Assembly: GCA_002478145.1 (NCBI GenBank)
Contig: DLMI01000073.1
Location: 8,501-72,500, forward strand
DNA: 64,000 nt
Direction of reading: 5' to 3'
Origin: Acidobacteria bacterium UBA7540
GTDB lineage: Bacteria > Acidobacteriota > Terriglobia > UBA7540
Part shown: one piece after another, positions 44,138-53,294 of the stretch
Layout: every line of letters starts with the position of its first letter
Numbering within the stretch: the stretch's first letter is position 1
Notes under the pieces: generated by a model
Database searches by the model: none
What the model was told of the DNA's origin: nothing
What the model saw: the letters and a program-made list of their open reading frames with translations, nothing else
Translations under genes and position numbers: made by a program

Positions 44138-44746
44138 TTGCCATTATTCAAGTCGCTTTCCTTGACACTCGGACGCGTGCTGGCCCTCTATGGCGGTGTG
44201 GGGCTTTTCGCCATGTCGTTCCTGGACTCTTCTTTCGTTCCATTCCCGGGCATCAACGATCTGGCACTTATCGTTCTGGCCAGCCAGCATCCGGCTCGCG
44301 CGCCCTTCTATGCCTTCATGAGCACCGTGGGCTCGCTCTTGGGGTGTTATGTTCTCTATGGTATTGCGAGCAGTGGAGGGAGGTTGGCCGGGGGCAAATC
44401 ATCCTCGACGAAGGGAAGCGCGCGTCGCTGGCTGGAGCGCAATGACCTTTTGGCGATGCTCGTGATGTCCCTGCTGCCTCCGCCGGCGCCCCTGAAGATC
44501 TCCGTGTTGACCGCGGGAGCTCTGCGCATGAATGCGCTGCGCTTCGGCGTTGCTTTGCTGCTGGGGCGAAGCTTGAGGTTTGGGGCGGAGGCCTGGCTGG
44601 GAGCGCGTTACGGCGCCCAGGGGGAAGCTTATGTGAAGAAGAACCTCGACTGGGTCTCGCTGGTGACTATCCTGATCGTTATCGGCTTGGCGCTTCTTTC
44701 CCGCTGGTGGAAGGGTCGCCAGGCCGCTTCGGATGATTCCGGGTAA
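44138..44746 (+). CDS. VTT-domain membrane protein (YqaA/DedA-like)
   Basis: 202 residues, about five hydrophobic helices. Typical segments: FAMSFLDSSFVPFPGINDLALI, a TVGSLLGCYVLYGIAS glycine-rich helix with the polar loop, LLAMLVMSLLPPPAPLKISVLTAGALRM (the conserved PPxPxK loop), and a terminal VSLVTILIVIGLALLSRWWK. VTT/DedA proteins are implicated in lipid scrambling and proton-linked homeostasis. TTG 44138 has GAGGTG eight bases upstream; no ATG fits. Confidence 0.87.
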   Translation: MPLFKSLSLTLGRVLALYGGVGLFAMSFLDSSFVPFPGINDLALIVLASQHPARAPFYAFMSTVGSLLGCYVLYGIASSGGRLAGGKSSSTKGSARRWLERNDLLAMLVMSLLPPPAPLKISVLTAGALRMNALRFGVALLLGRSLRFGAEAWLGARYGAQGEAYVKKNLDWVSLVTILIVIGLALLSRWWKGRQAASDDSG

Positions 44747-44779
44747 GTCCCAGTTGGTGGGGTCATCCCTGAGGGAGTG

Positions 44780-44895
44780 TGTCATTCCGAGCGCAGCGAG
44801 GAATCTCGCTCCGCGCTGAGGTGGATCGCAGGCGTGGCTTAGGCGGAGGTGGAAGAAAGAACAGAGCGAGATTCCTCGCTGCGCTCGGAATGACA
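44780..44895. repeat. Large hairpin repeat, copy E
   Basis: Left arm TGTCATTCCGAGCGCAGCGA... and perfectly complementary right arm ending GCTCGGAATGACA (arms about 31 bp, loop about 54 nt). Nearly identical to copy A, 38 kb away. Confidence 0.92.
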
Positions 44896-44970
44896 CCGTA
44901 ACGGCTGAAGCACCTTGCCTAATGTCTAAACTTCAGATTCCCGCGAAAGCGGGAATCCACTCCGCCGGCC

Positions 44971-45987
44971 TTATCTCCCGGGCACTTCATGGTCTGGCGC
45001 GGTGAAACTGAAGGATTCCGAGCGCACTCGCAAGGCCTTGTCCAATTCGATTTCTGCCAGGAAGCGGCGACCGCCATAGTTTGTGTAGAAGCGCAGATCG
45101 CGGATTTGCACGTCAAAACCTTCGCCGTTTTCTTCTACCTGGGCCCAGGGGAACTTGGCGAAATCCATGAAGATACGTCCGGTGCGCGTCTTCAGGGCCG
45201 CGTCGAGGGCCGCCGAGGCCTCGGGTTTATGGAATTGCTGCGCGGACCGGGGATCCACATCGTCATCAAGGGCATTAGCAGGCAGGACATCATAGGCGGT
45301 GTCGGTCTCGACTACTCCCGTCCACTCAAAGGGGTTGAGTGGGGAGGGAAAGGCACCGACCTGAAGCAAGTCTTGTTCAGAGTAAGTGTGGGTTTCGAGG
45401 AACCCGAGGACGCGACGGTGGGCGACGTCGCGCAGGCCCCAGAGAAATACCAGCGCACAGAGCGAGAACACCGCACCCCACGCAGGGCGGGATTTACTCG
45501 CCCCGACTTCTTCCGAGACCAGCCGCAGCAGCGTGGGAAGGCCGAGACCAAGGCAAAGGAATGCGAGCAACAAAGGATCGAAGATAAACATGATGTCCCA
45601 GGCATACCACCGCGGGCTGAAGGGTAGGAAGGGCCTGACGCCGTAGGAATTCGTGAAGTCCATCAAAAGGTGGCTGGCCGTTCCAATCCACGCCAGGATC
45701 AGAAGCCAGGGAAGGCTGAGTGGCGGTCCGGGTTTCGGCTTTGCCTTGCGGCCAAAAAAGTAAATGGTCCATGCCAGTAGGAAGGCAAGCAGGCTGACCC
45801 CCAGAATCGAATGGGTGAAACCGCGGTGGTACTTGAGATAGGTGGCGCTGCCCCAGAGGCGGGAGACGATGTCGAGATCCGGCAGGTTCGCAGCCGCGAT
45901 CAGAGTGAGGGTGGCAAACCGGGTTTTGCGGTGCAGCCCGGCATGGCTCAAGGCAACTGCGGTAAGGGTGTGGGTCAGATTATCCAC
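44971..45987 (-). CDS. Membrane-bound metal-dependent hydrolase (YdjM/DUF457 type)
   Basis: 338 residues. N-terminal DNLTHTLTAVALSHAGL, AAANLPDLDIVSRLWG and YHRGFTHSILGVSLLAFLL give the HxxxH/DxD/HRxxTHS metal site of this family, followed by further helices (LLILAWIGTASHLLMDFTNSYGVRPF) and a C-terminal soluble domain with RTGRIFMDFAKFPW. I start at GTG 45987, right before DNLTHTL; the longer frame to 46134 would add an N-terminus encoded wholly by the adjacent repeat (FQFRLSIFQF). Substrate unknown. Confidence 0.85.
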   Translation of the reverse strand: MDNLTHTLTAVALSHAGLHRKTRFATLTLIAAANLPDLDIVSRLWGSATYLKYHRGFTHSILGVSLLAFLLAWTIYFFGRKAKPKPGPPLSLPWLLILAWIGTASHLLMDFTNSYGVRPFLPFSPRWYAWDIMFIFDPLLLAFLCLGLGLPTLLRLVSEEVGASKSRPAWGAVFSLCALVFLWGLRDVAHRRVLGFLETHTYSEQDLLQVGAFPSPLNPFEWTGVVETDTAYDVLPANALDDDVDPRSAQQFHKPEASAALDAALKTRTGRIFMDFAKFPWAQVEENGEGFDVQIRDLRFYTNYGGRRFLAEIELDKALRVRSESFSFTAPDHEVPGR

Positions 45988-45998
45988 GGCACATGCAG

Positions 45999-46312
45999 AA
46001 ATTTGAAATTTGAGATTTGAAATTTGAAATCGAAACTGGAAAATCGAAAGTCGAAACTGGAAAGTCGAAAATCGACAAGGGAACAAGGAACCTGGAAAAA
46101 CGAAACTGGCGATTCCAATTGAACTTTGTTTCATGAATCTCGAACTTCGGCATTCGGGTTTTTATTCTCCAGTTTCCACTTCCCACCTTACACTTCCCTG
46201 CTTACACTTCCCAGTTTGCGCTTCCCATTTTCCAGTTTGCATTTTCCACTTTCTATCTTCCAGTTTCCACTTTCCATTTTCCAGTTTCCAGTTTCCAATT
46301 TCCAGTTTCGAA
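45999..46312. repeat. 314-bp composite word repeat between two minus-strand genes
   Basis: Left part consists of GAAATTTGAAATTTGAGATT-type and GAAACTGGAAAATCGAAAGT-type words; right part of complementary CACTTTCCATTTTCCAGTTT-type words, forming a long imperfect inverted repeat. It fills the gap exactly up to the stop codon of the lipid kinase (46313) and nearly to the DUF457 start. Confidence 0.85.
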
Positions 46313-47254
46313 TCATGGAACCAGCACGGTAAGTGCATCTGGCACGATTTCGAATGTTGCCGGGAGTGTCCCCACCAGCTCGCCATCGAGTTCGAAGCGG
46401 ATGGTTTCGCCGGCAACCCGGGCGGCGCAGCAGAGCTTACGCGTTTCCACAAGTTCCACATCGCCGAGGTGGAAGTGTTGGCGCGCCAGGGCCAGGCCTG
46501 CGTAAAGGAAGTAGCGAGCGCGATTATGGCTTTTGAAAAGGCACATGGTGAACCGGTCATCAAAGAACCGCGCGTCAGGCGTGAGGTGAAGCCATCCCCC
46601 ATAATTGCCGGCTCGCTGGACGGCGGCGAACGTGGCAATACGGTCCGGCCCACCGTCCGTGCGGCAGCAAAAGCCCTGGAAGGGATAGCGGAATACCTGC
46701 CGCAAGGCTTCCACGATGTATCCCGAGACCCCCCACGACAACTTCATCTCGGGTGAAAGCTTATAGACGACGTGAGCATCATAGCCGATTCCCGCCACAG
46801 TCATGAAGTAACGAATGGCCTGCTCCTTTTCAGCCGGAGCTCCGTTTATCGAGGCCTTCTCAATGCACCAGGTGGCTTTCGCCAGGGGGATTCGGCGTGG
46901 CGACCAACGCGAAAGCTCTGTGGCTGCACGGACAGGGTTGAGCGGAAGTCCCATATCTCTCGCCAAAATGTTGGCTGTCCCTCCCGGCAGCAGGCCGAGC
47001 GCCACTTGGCTACCGGCCAGACCGTTGATCACTTCGTTGATCGTGCCATCCCCGCCGCAAACCAATACTATGTCGCTGCCTTTACTTGCGGCTTTATTTG
47101 CCAGTTCAGACGCCGCTCCGGGTCCAGCCGTTGGGGCGAGATCCACTTCTATCCCTGCTTTGCGGAGGATCTCAGCCGCTCGTCGAATCTCCCTTGCGCG
47201 CCGGGCAGGGTGCCGTCCAGCTATCGGGTTATAGATCAGAGTAGAGGTTTTCAA
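46313..47254 (-). CDS. Diacylglycerol-kinase-family lipid kinase (YegS/BmrU-like)
   Basis: 313 residues. N-terminal TLIYNPIAGRHPARRA, nucleotide-binding GGDGTINEVINGL (~residues 66-78), LLPGGTANILARDMGLP, then the C-terminal beta sandwich with FMTVAGIGYDAHVVYKLSPEMK, NYGGWLHLTPDARFFDDRFTMCLF and a final SFELDGE-like segment (RFELDGELVG). Phosphorylates a lipid such as diacylglycerol or a related alcohol in membrane lipid turnover. Start ATG 47254; the stop codon touches a long repeat. The next upstream gene (47300-47680) is on the same strand 45 nt away. Confidence 0.92.
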   Translation of the reverse strand: MKTSTLIYNPIAGRHPARRAREIRRAAEILRKAGIEVDLAPTAGPGAASELANKAASKGSDIVLVCGGDGTINEVINGLAGSQVALGLLPGGTANILARDMGLPLNPVRAATELSRWSPRRIPLAKATWCIEKASINGAPAEKEQAIRYFMTVAGIGYDAHVVYKLSPEMKLSWGVSGYIVEALRQVFRYPFQGFCCRTDGGPDRIATFAAVQRAGNYGGWLHLTPDARFFDDRFTMCLFKSHNRARYFLYAGLALARQHFHLGDVELVETRKLCCAARVAGETIRFELDGELVGTLPATFEIVPDALTVLVP

Positions 47255-47299
47255 AGAGAGGGAATCGGTTCGCGCAAGATCCGTCTTGAATCTGGTTTC

Positions 47300-47680
47300 T
47301 TACTCCACCGGCACAACGATGCCCGTAACCACCTTCTTGGCATAAAGGTCGCCGGTTTTCTTATCCTCGCGGACATCCACGTAGACCTGGTCGCCGACCT
47401 TCAGATCCTCCCGCGAGCTTGGCTTGTCGTCGTGAATGAACTTGGTCTTGGGCTGGAATCTAAAAGTTTGGTCAATGCCGACCTTGGTCTTTTCCAGCAC
47501 CATTCCATTGGCGTCAAGCGTCTTAATGACGCCATAAAGAAGGTTCTGGTATTTGCGCGCGGTGCCCGTCGGGTCTCCGTAGCGCCCCGTTCCCGCCTTG
47601 ACGGTTTTTTCCTGCGCCGGCATGGGCACTGCCAGAACCAAGCAAAGGGTAGCCGGGATCCATATTGTTCGCAGATTCAT
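47300..47680 (-). CDS. Small exported OB-like protein
   Basis: 126 residues with a signal peptide (NLRTIWIPATLCLVLAVPMP, cleavage near AQE). The mature part resembles small secreted beta-barrel proteins of the DUF5666 kind: NLLYGVIKTLDANGMVLEK, QTFRFQPKTKFIHDDK, LKVGDQVYVDVREDKKTGDLYAKKV. Function unknown. AGGAG and TTGAGG precede ATG 47680. Upstream of the lipid kinase on the same strand, possibly co-transcribed. Confidence 0.75.
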   Translation of the reverse strand: MNLRTIWIPATLCLVLAVPMPAQEKTVKAGTGRYGDPTGTARKYQNLLYGVIKTLDANGMVLEKTKVGIDQTFRFQPKTKFIHDDKPSSREDLKVGDQVYVDVREDKKTGDLYAKKVVTGIVVPVE

Positions 47681-47813
47681 GCCTCAATCTTCTCCTACCT
47701 CTAATGGCTCCCCTTATCGACACTAGCAGCCGGTTCCGACGCCTGTCAAGCCAAGCTTTCAGCCTGCGCATCAGCCCTGACGATGTCAGCCGATATATGT
47801 CCGGCCGGTGGGT

Positions 47814-47819
47814 TATAAT
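47814..47819 (+). promoter_or_regulatory. Candidate -10 box for ligA
   Basis: Perfect TATAAT in GGGTTATAATTCCG, 72 nt before the GTG at 47891. No consensus -35 at 16-18 nt. Confidence 0.45.
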
Positions 47820-47854
47820 TCCGTTCGGAAATGAAAGCCTATGGGGCGCGCTAG

Positions 47855-49900
<2,046 letters not shown>

Positions 49901-49907
49901 AGACGTT

Positions 49908-49936
49908 TTGACATCATAACGCTTTAACTGTATAAT
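49908..49936 (+). promoter_or_regulatory. Consensus sigma70 promoter of the toxin-antitoxin pair (leaderless)
   Basis: TTGACA (49908-49913), exactly 17 nt, TATAAT (49931-49936): a perfect consensus. It starts 8 nt after the ligA stop, and the predicted start point (about 49943) coincides with the A of the antitoxin ATG, so the mRNA would have no 5' leader. Confidence 0.85.
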
Positions 49937-49942
49937 GGCTCC

Positions 49943-50176
49943 ATGAGAAGCTTGCAAAAAAGAGCGACCGTTTATTTCGATTCCCAGCTCCACCGGGCAT
50001 TACGGATCAAGGCTGCCGAGACTGACCAGCCGATTTCCAAGATCATCAATGACGCCGTGCGGCTGAGCCTGGCGGAGGATGCGGAAGACCTGGCGGCATT
50101 CGAGGAGAGGGCGAGGGAACCGAACCTGTCTTTCGAGGCAGTACTCAAAGACCTGAGGAAGCGTGGGAAGCTATAA
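49943..50176 (+). CDS. Ribbon-helix-helix antitoxin
   Basis: 77 residues. Residues ~5-45 form a ribbon-helix-helix: RATVYFDSQLHRALRIKAAETDQPISKIINDAVRL (strand, then two helices), typical of CopG/RelB-like DNA-binding antitoxins. The C-terminal charged tail (EDLAAFEERAREPNLSFEAV) would wrap the toxin. Overlaps the toxin frame by 14 nt. No Shine-Dalgarno is needed if the transcript is leaderless, see the promoter at 49908. Expected to autorepress through the RHH domain. Confidence 0.9.
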   Translation: MRSLQKRATVYFDSQLHRALRIKAAETDQPISKIINDAVRLSLAEDAEDLAAFEERAREPNLSFEAVLKDLRKRGKL

Positions 50177-50540
50177 GATCCTTATCAAGCCTTCCGCAGT
50201 GAAAGAGATCGAAGCGATTCCCCAAAGGGACCGCCAGCGTCTCATGGCGCGAATCCAGGGACTTTCCAGCAATCCGAGGCCACCCGGCTCCGAAAAACTA
50301 TCGGGCCAGGACAAGTTTCGTTTGAGACAAGGGGTTTACCGGATTGTCTATTCCGTCAACGACGATGGGCCATCTTTATTGATTGTCAAAGTGGGACACC
50401 GCAAGAGGTCTATCGGTAGCTCAACCGCTCATGTCGAGCTGCGACTCCCTGCACCCATGACGATATTCGTGGCACGGCCGCCATCTGGTCGACACCCGCA
50501 AATGGAGACGGCGAACAAAAAGGGGGAGGAGTCAAAATGA
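50163..50540 (+). CDS. RelE/ParE-type toxin with frameshifted C-terminus
   Basis: RelE-superfamily toxin: KILIKPSAVKEIEAIPQRDR, RLMARIQGLSSNPRPPGSEKL, DKFRLRQGVYRIVYSVNDDG and LLIVKVGHRK. The family then normally ends in a short VYR-type tail with a catalytic Tyr. Here the reading frame slips: GTC TAT CGG TAG (V-Y-R-stop, 50408-50419) is present but in the +2 frame, one base missing between 50403 and 50408. The encoded protein instead runs on for about 40 unrelated residues to 50540 (125 in all, versus about 85 expected). Either a real inactivating or altering frameshift or a sequencing error. GTG 50163 start, translationally coupled to the antitoxin. Confidence 0.85.
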   Translation: MGSYKILIKPSAVKEIEAIPQRDRQRLMARIQGLSSNPRPPGSEKLSGQDKFRLRQGVYRIVYSVNDDGPSLLIVKVGHRKRSIGSSTAHVELRLPAPMTIFVARPPSGRHPQMETANKKGEESK

Positions 50541-51244
50541 AGAAACGACGCGTCGGGCTCGCAGTCCTGCTGCTTTCATTGTGTCTTCCTGTTTTTGCGA
50601 CGGACAAGGAGGATTTGTCAGAACGCTATAAGGGAAAGTACCTTGTCGTTCTCCGAGAGGGCTTGGCGGTGGGCATGTGCGCCGAGCTTGCCGAGATCCC
50701 ATTGGGTAACGCTCTTGATGTCATAATCACCGGCGAATCGGCCGAGTCTCACCCGCAAACCGGCGTGTCCGCTGGCATGACTCGCTGCGGAGAGATCATC
50801 CCCGAGCCTTTACACAAGGGAGAGGTCGTCCTTGCCAGGTCCACCTGGTTTCGACGGCTAAGGGGAGGATACTTCACCATCACCGTCGAAAACCCTTCGG
50901 CTCACCAGGTGAAGCGGGGTGTGCGCACCTCCCGACATCAGCACCTTAAGTACGGCAGGGCCAACTTGATCTTCGAGACGGACGATGCGAAAGACTACGA
51001 CTCCGTGGCTTCGCTCGTTGAAAAGTGGCTAAAGCCCTTCGACACACGCGCGGAGGCCGCTCAGTTCGGAAACACCGCCAGTGGCGTGTATGTAAGAGAA
51101 GTAAAGCTGGGCATGTCCTTCGCCGAGGTTGAAGCGGCTCTGGGACCGCCACAGACTCGCGTGGACCTGGGCGAAAAGGTCCTCTACAAGTACAAAGACA
51201 TGACGGTTGAGTTTCATAACGGCAAGGTCACCGATGTGAAATGA
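50537..51244 (+). CDS. Exported protein with BamE/SmpA-like C-terminal motif
   Basis: 235 residues with signal peptide (KKRRVGLAVLLLSLCLPVFA, cleavage near FA-TD). The middle is not recognised; the C-terminus VKLGMSFAEVEAALGPPQTR with LYKYKDMTVEFHNGKVTDV resembles the GMs-x-x-eV-x-x-llG-P module of BamE/SmpA and related small lipoproteins. GGGGGAGGAG precedes ATG 50537. The ATG overlaps the frameshifted toxin stop only because that frame is extended; with an intact toxin the gap would be 117 nt. Confidence 0.78.
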   Translation: MKKRRVGLAVLLLSLCLPVFATDKEDLSERYKGKYLVVLREGLAVGMCAELAEIPLGNALDVIITGESAESHPQTGVSAGMTRCGEIIPEPLHKGEVVLARSTWFRRLRGGYFTITVENPSAHQVKRGVRTSRHQHLKYGRANLIFETDDAKDYDSVASLVEKWLKPFDTRAEAAQFGNTASGVYVREVKLGMSFAEVEAALGPPQTRVDLGEKVLYKYKDMTVEFHNGKVTDVK

Positions 51245-51294
51245 GGTTAAGGTGGCCTGGTCATTGATCGAGACCCTAGGGACACTGAGGGACT

Positions 51295-52191
51295 ATGATT
51301 GATCCCCAATTGAGAGGTAAAGTCGTTTGTATCACGGGTGGGAACAACCCGCAGGGAATCGGCGCCGCAACCGCTAAGGCGTTCGCATCCCAGGGTGCAA
51401 GCGTGTTTATTCACTTTTTCCGGCAGGCATCCGCAATGTCTGACCAGGGAAAAGGCGAGGTCGAATCCGGCAGGCCCGGGGAAGCATTTTACCTTGATGC
51501 ACAATTGAAGTCGGCCGAGGAGGTTGTACGGGCGATCCGGCGCGAAGGTGGACAGGCCGAGTCCTGGGAAGCTGATTTGGGTGAGCCATCCGCAATTCCT
51601 CAGCTTTTCGATCGCGTCGAGCAAGCGTTTGGGCCAGTGGAGGTGCTGATTAACAACGCGGCGCTTGACTTGCCCGACACCTTCATTCCCTCCAAGTCCT
51701 CGGCACAGGGTGATCGGAGTCTGGGTGGTTTGGGTTCTCCCATGGGTACGCTTACTGCGGAAAGCCATGACCGCCACTTCGCGGTAAATTGTCGTGCCCC
51801 GGCTTTAATGATGGCGGAATTCACCCGCCGGCACATCGCGCGCGGGGGGCAATGGGGGCGAATCGTGAATGTGAGTACCGACGGGGCGTCCGGATTCGCT
51901 GGCGAGATTTCTTATGGGGCCAGCAAGCATGCGCTGGAGTCGTACAGTCAGGCCGCCGCCCGCGAGCTCGCACCGTGTGGGATTACGGTCAACGTGGTGT
52001 CGCTCGGGCCCATACAGACCGGTTGGATATCTCCGGAGTTGGAAAAGAAGGTCGTGCCCACGATTCCACTGGGACGGCTGGGCTCCCCGGAGGATGTGGC
52101 CGATGTGATTGTGTTTCTAAGTTCCGAGCAAGCGCGCTGGCTCACGGGACAGTTGCTTTATGTCGGCGGTGGCCACACAATGCCTCTGTAA
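51295..52191 (+). CDS. Short-chain dehydrogenase/reductase
   Basis: 298 residues, NAD(P)-dependent SDR. Cofactor motif CITGGNNPQGIGAATAKAF near residue 12, LINNAA (NNAG-like), active-site Ser in VNVSTDGASG, catalytic Tyr-Lys in ISYGASKHALE, and the C-terminal GPIQTGWI ... PLGRLGSPEDVADVIVFLSS ... LTGQLLYVGGG. Closest to 3-ketoacyl-ACP-reductase-like SDRs; the unusual insertion between the Rossmann strands 2 and 3 (SDQGKGEVESGRPGEAFYLD) is seen in a subgroup. Substrate unknown. Confidence 0.92.
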   Translation: MIDPQLRGKVVCITGGNNPQGIGAATAKAFASQGASVFIHFFRQASAMSDQGKGEVESGRPGEAFYLDAQLKSAEEVVRAIRREGGQAESWEADLGEPSAIPQLFDRVEQAFGPVEVLINNAALDLPDTFIPSKSSAQGDRSLGGLGSPMGTLTAESHDRHFAVNCRAPALMMAEFTRRHIARGGQWGRIVNVSTDGASGFAGEISYGASKHALESYSQAAARELAPCGITVNVVSLGPIQTGWISPELEKKVVPTIPLGRLGSPEDVADVIVFLSSEQARWLTGQLLYVGGGHTMPL

Positions 52192-52224
52192 AGCGCTGTG
52201 GAAATTACCAGGGAGGCTACTAAG

Positions 52225-53253
52225 ATGGTAACAAAGACGACAAAGGCGGTGGCAAGACCCAAGCGTACAAAAGCTGAGATAGAAGAGGAGTTTTCGGCGA
52301 TCCGTGAGGAGGTCGCGGCGACAAGGGAAACAGCCGACAAGAAAACAGAGGAAACCTCAAAGCTGCGCGAAACCGAAATCCGTCAAGCGGTGGAAGGGAT
52401 TTCTGTGGAGGAGGTGGTAAAGGGAATATCGGGGCTGGGCCTCGATCTTTCGAAGGCGCTCGCGGGCCTCTCGGAGAAACTTGTCCAGGAAGTGAATCGC
52501 CTCTCCTCCGCTCGTGAAGCGGTGGAATTGGAGAGGAAAGAAATCGACAGACTTCACAAGATCGACGTCGCTTGTACGGCGCTCGATCAACTCGTCCAAG
52601 ACTATACGCGCAAGAAAGAGGAGTTGGAATCCGAAATCGCCGCCCAGCACGCTGCGTGGGATGAGGAGCTAAAACGAACCGAGCGCGAGCGGAAGGAACA
52701 GGACGAGAACCTCAGGAAGCAGCGGCAGCGTGAAATTGACGAGTACGACTACAACAAAGCGCTGGAGCGCAAAAAGGCCCAGGACAAGTACGAAGAAGAG
52801 ATGAAACTTCTGGAAAAGCAGAACCGGGAGAAGCAGGAAGCGCTCGAAAAAAGCTGGCAGCAGCGCGAGGCAGTCTTGAAAGAGCGAGAGGAGGAAGTTT
52901 CCCGTCTCAAGAGCGAATCAGAGGGTTTCCCCGCCCGACTCGAAAAGGCGTGCACACAGGCGGAGGCGGAGGCTACACGAGCCACAGCGCAAAAGTTTGA
53001 GCAGCAGATTCTCCTATTGAAGAAAGAGAGTGAAGCCGAAAAGCGGCTGGCCGAGCTTCAGATCAAGACGCTGGAAGATACCCTCTCGCGGCAGTCGGCG
53101 CAGATGGCGGCGCTCCAGAAGCAGCTTGATGAAGCGAAGCAGCAAGTGCAGGAAATCGCTGTGAAGGCCATCGAGGGAGCGTCCGGGGCCAAGGCGCTCT
53201 CCCACATTAACCAGATCGCCATGGAGCAAGCCAAGCACCGCGACCAGGGGTAG
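52225..53253 (+). CDS. Long coiled-coil protein, function unknown
   Basis: 342 residues, almost entirely coiled coil (very rich in Glu, Lys, Gln, Arg): EEEFSAIREEVAATRETADK, GISVEEVVKGISGLGLDLSKALAGLSEKLVQEVNRL (the only non-coil-like segment, ~residues 60-95), then ~220 residues of heptads. A basic N-terminal stretch (TKTTKAVARPKRTKAE) could bind nucleic acid or membrane. No signal peptide or membrane helix. ATG 52225 has GGGAGG eight bases upstream; the longer frame to 52198 is less likely. Confidence 0.8.
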   Translation: MVTKTTKAVARPKRTKAEIEEEFSAIREEVAATRETADKKTEETSKLRETEIRQAVEGISVEEVVKGISGLGLDLSKALAGLSEKLVQEVNRLSSAREAVELERKEIDRLHKIDVACTALDQLVQDYTRKKEELESEIAAQHAAWDEELKRTERERKEQDENLRKQRQREIDEYDYNKALERKKAQDKYEEEMKLLEKQNREKQEALEKSWQQREAVLKEREEEVSRLKSESEGFPARLEKACTQAEAEATRATAQKFEQQILLLKKESEAEKRLAELQIKTLEDTLSRQSAQMAALQKQLDEAKQQVQEIAVKAIEGASGAKALSHINQIAMEQAKHRDQG

Positions 53254-53294
53254 AGGATGGGGAGGAAACGCAAGGCCGCGAGGGGAGCTTTGCG

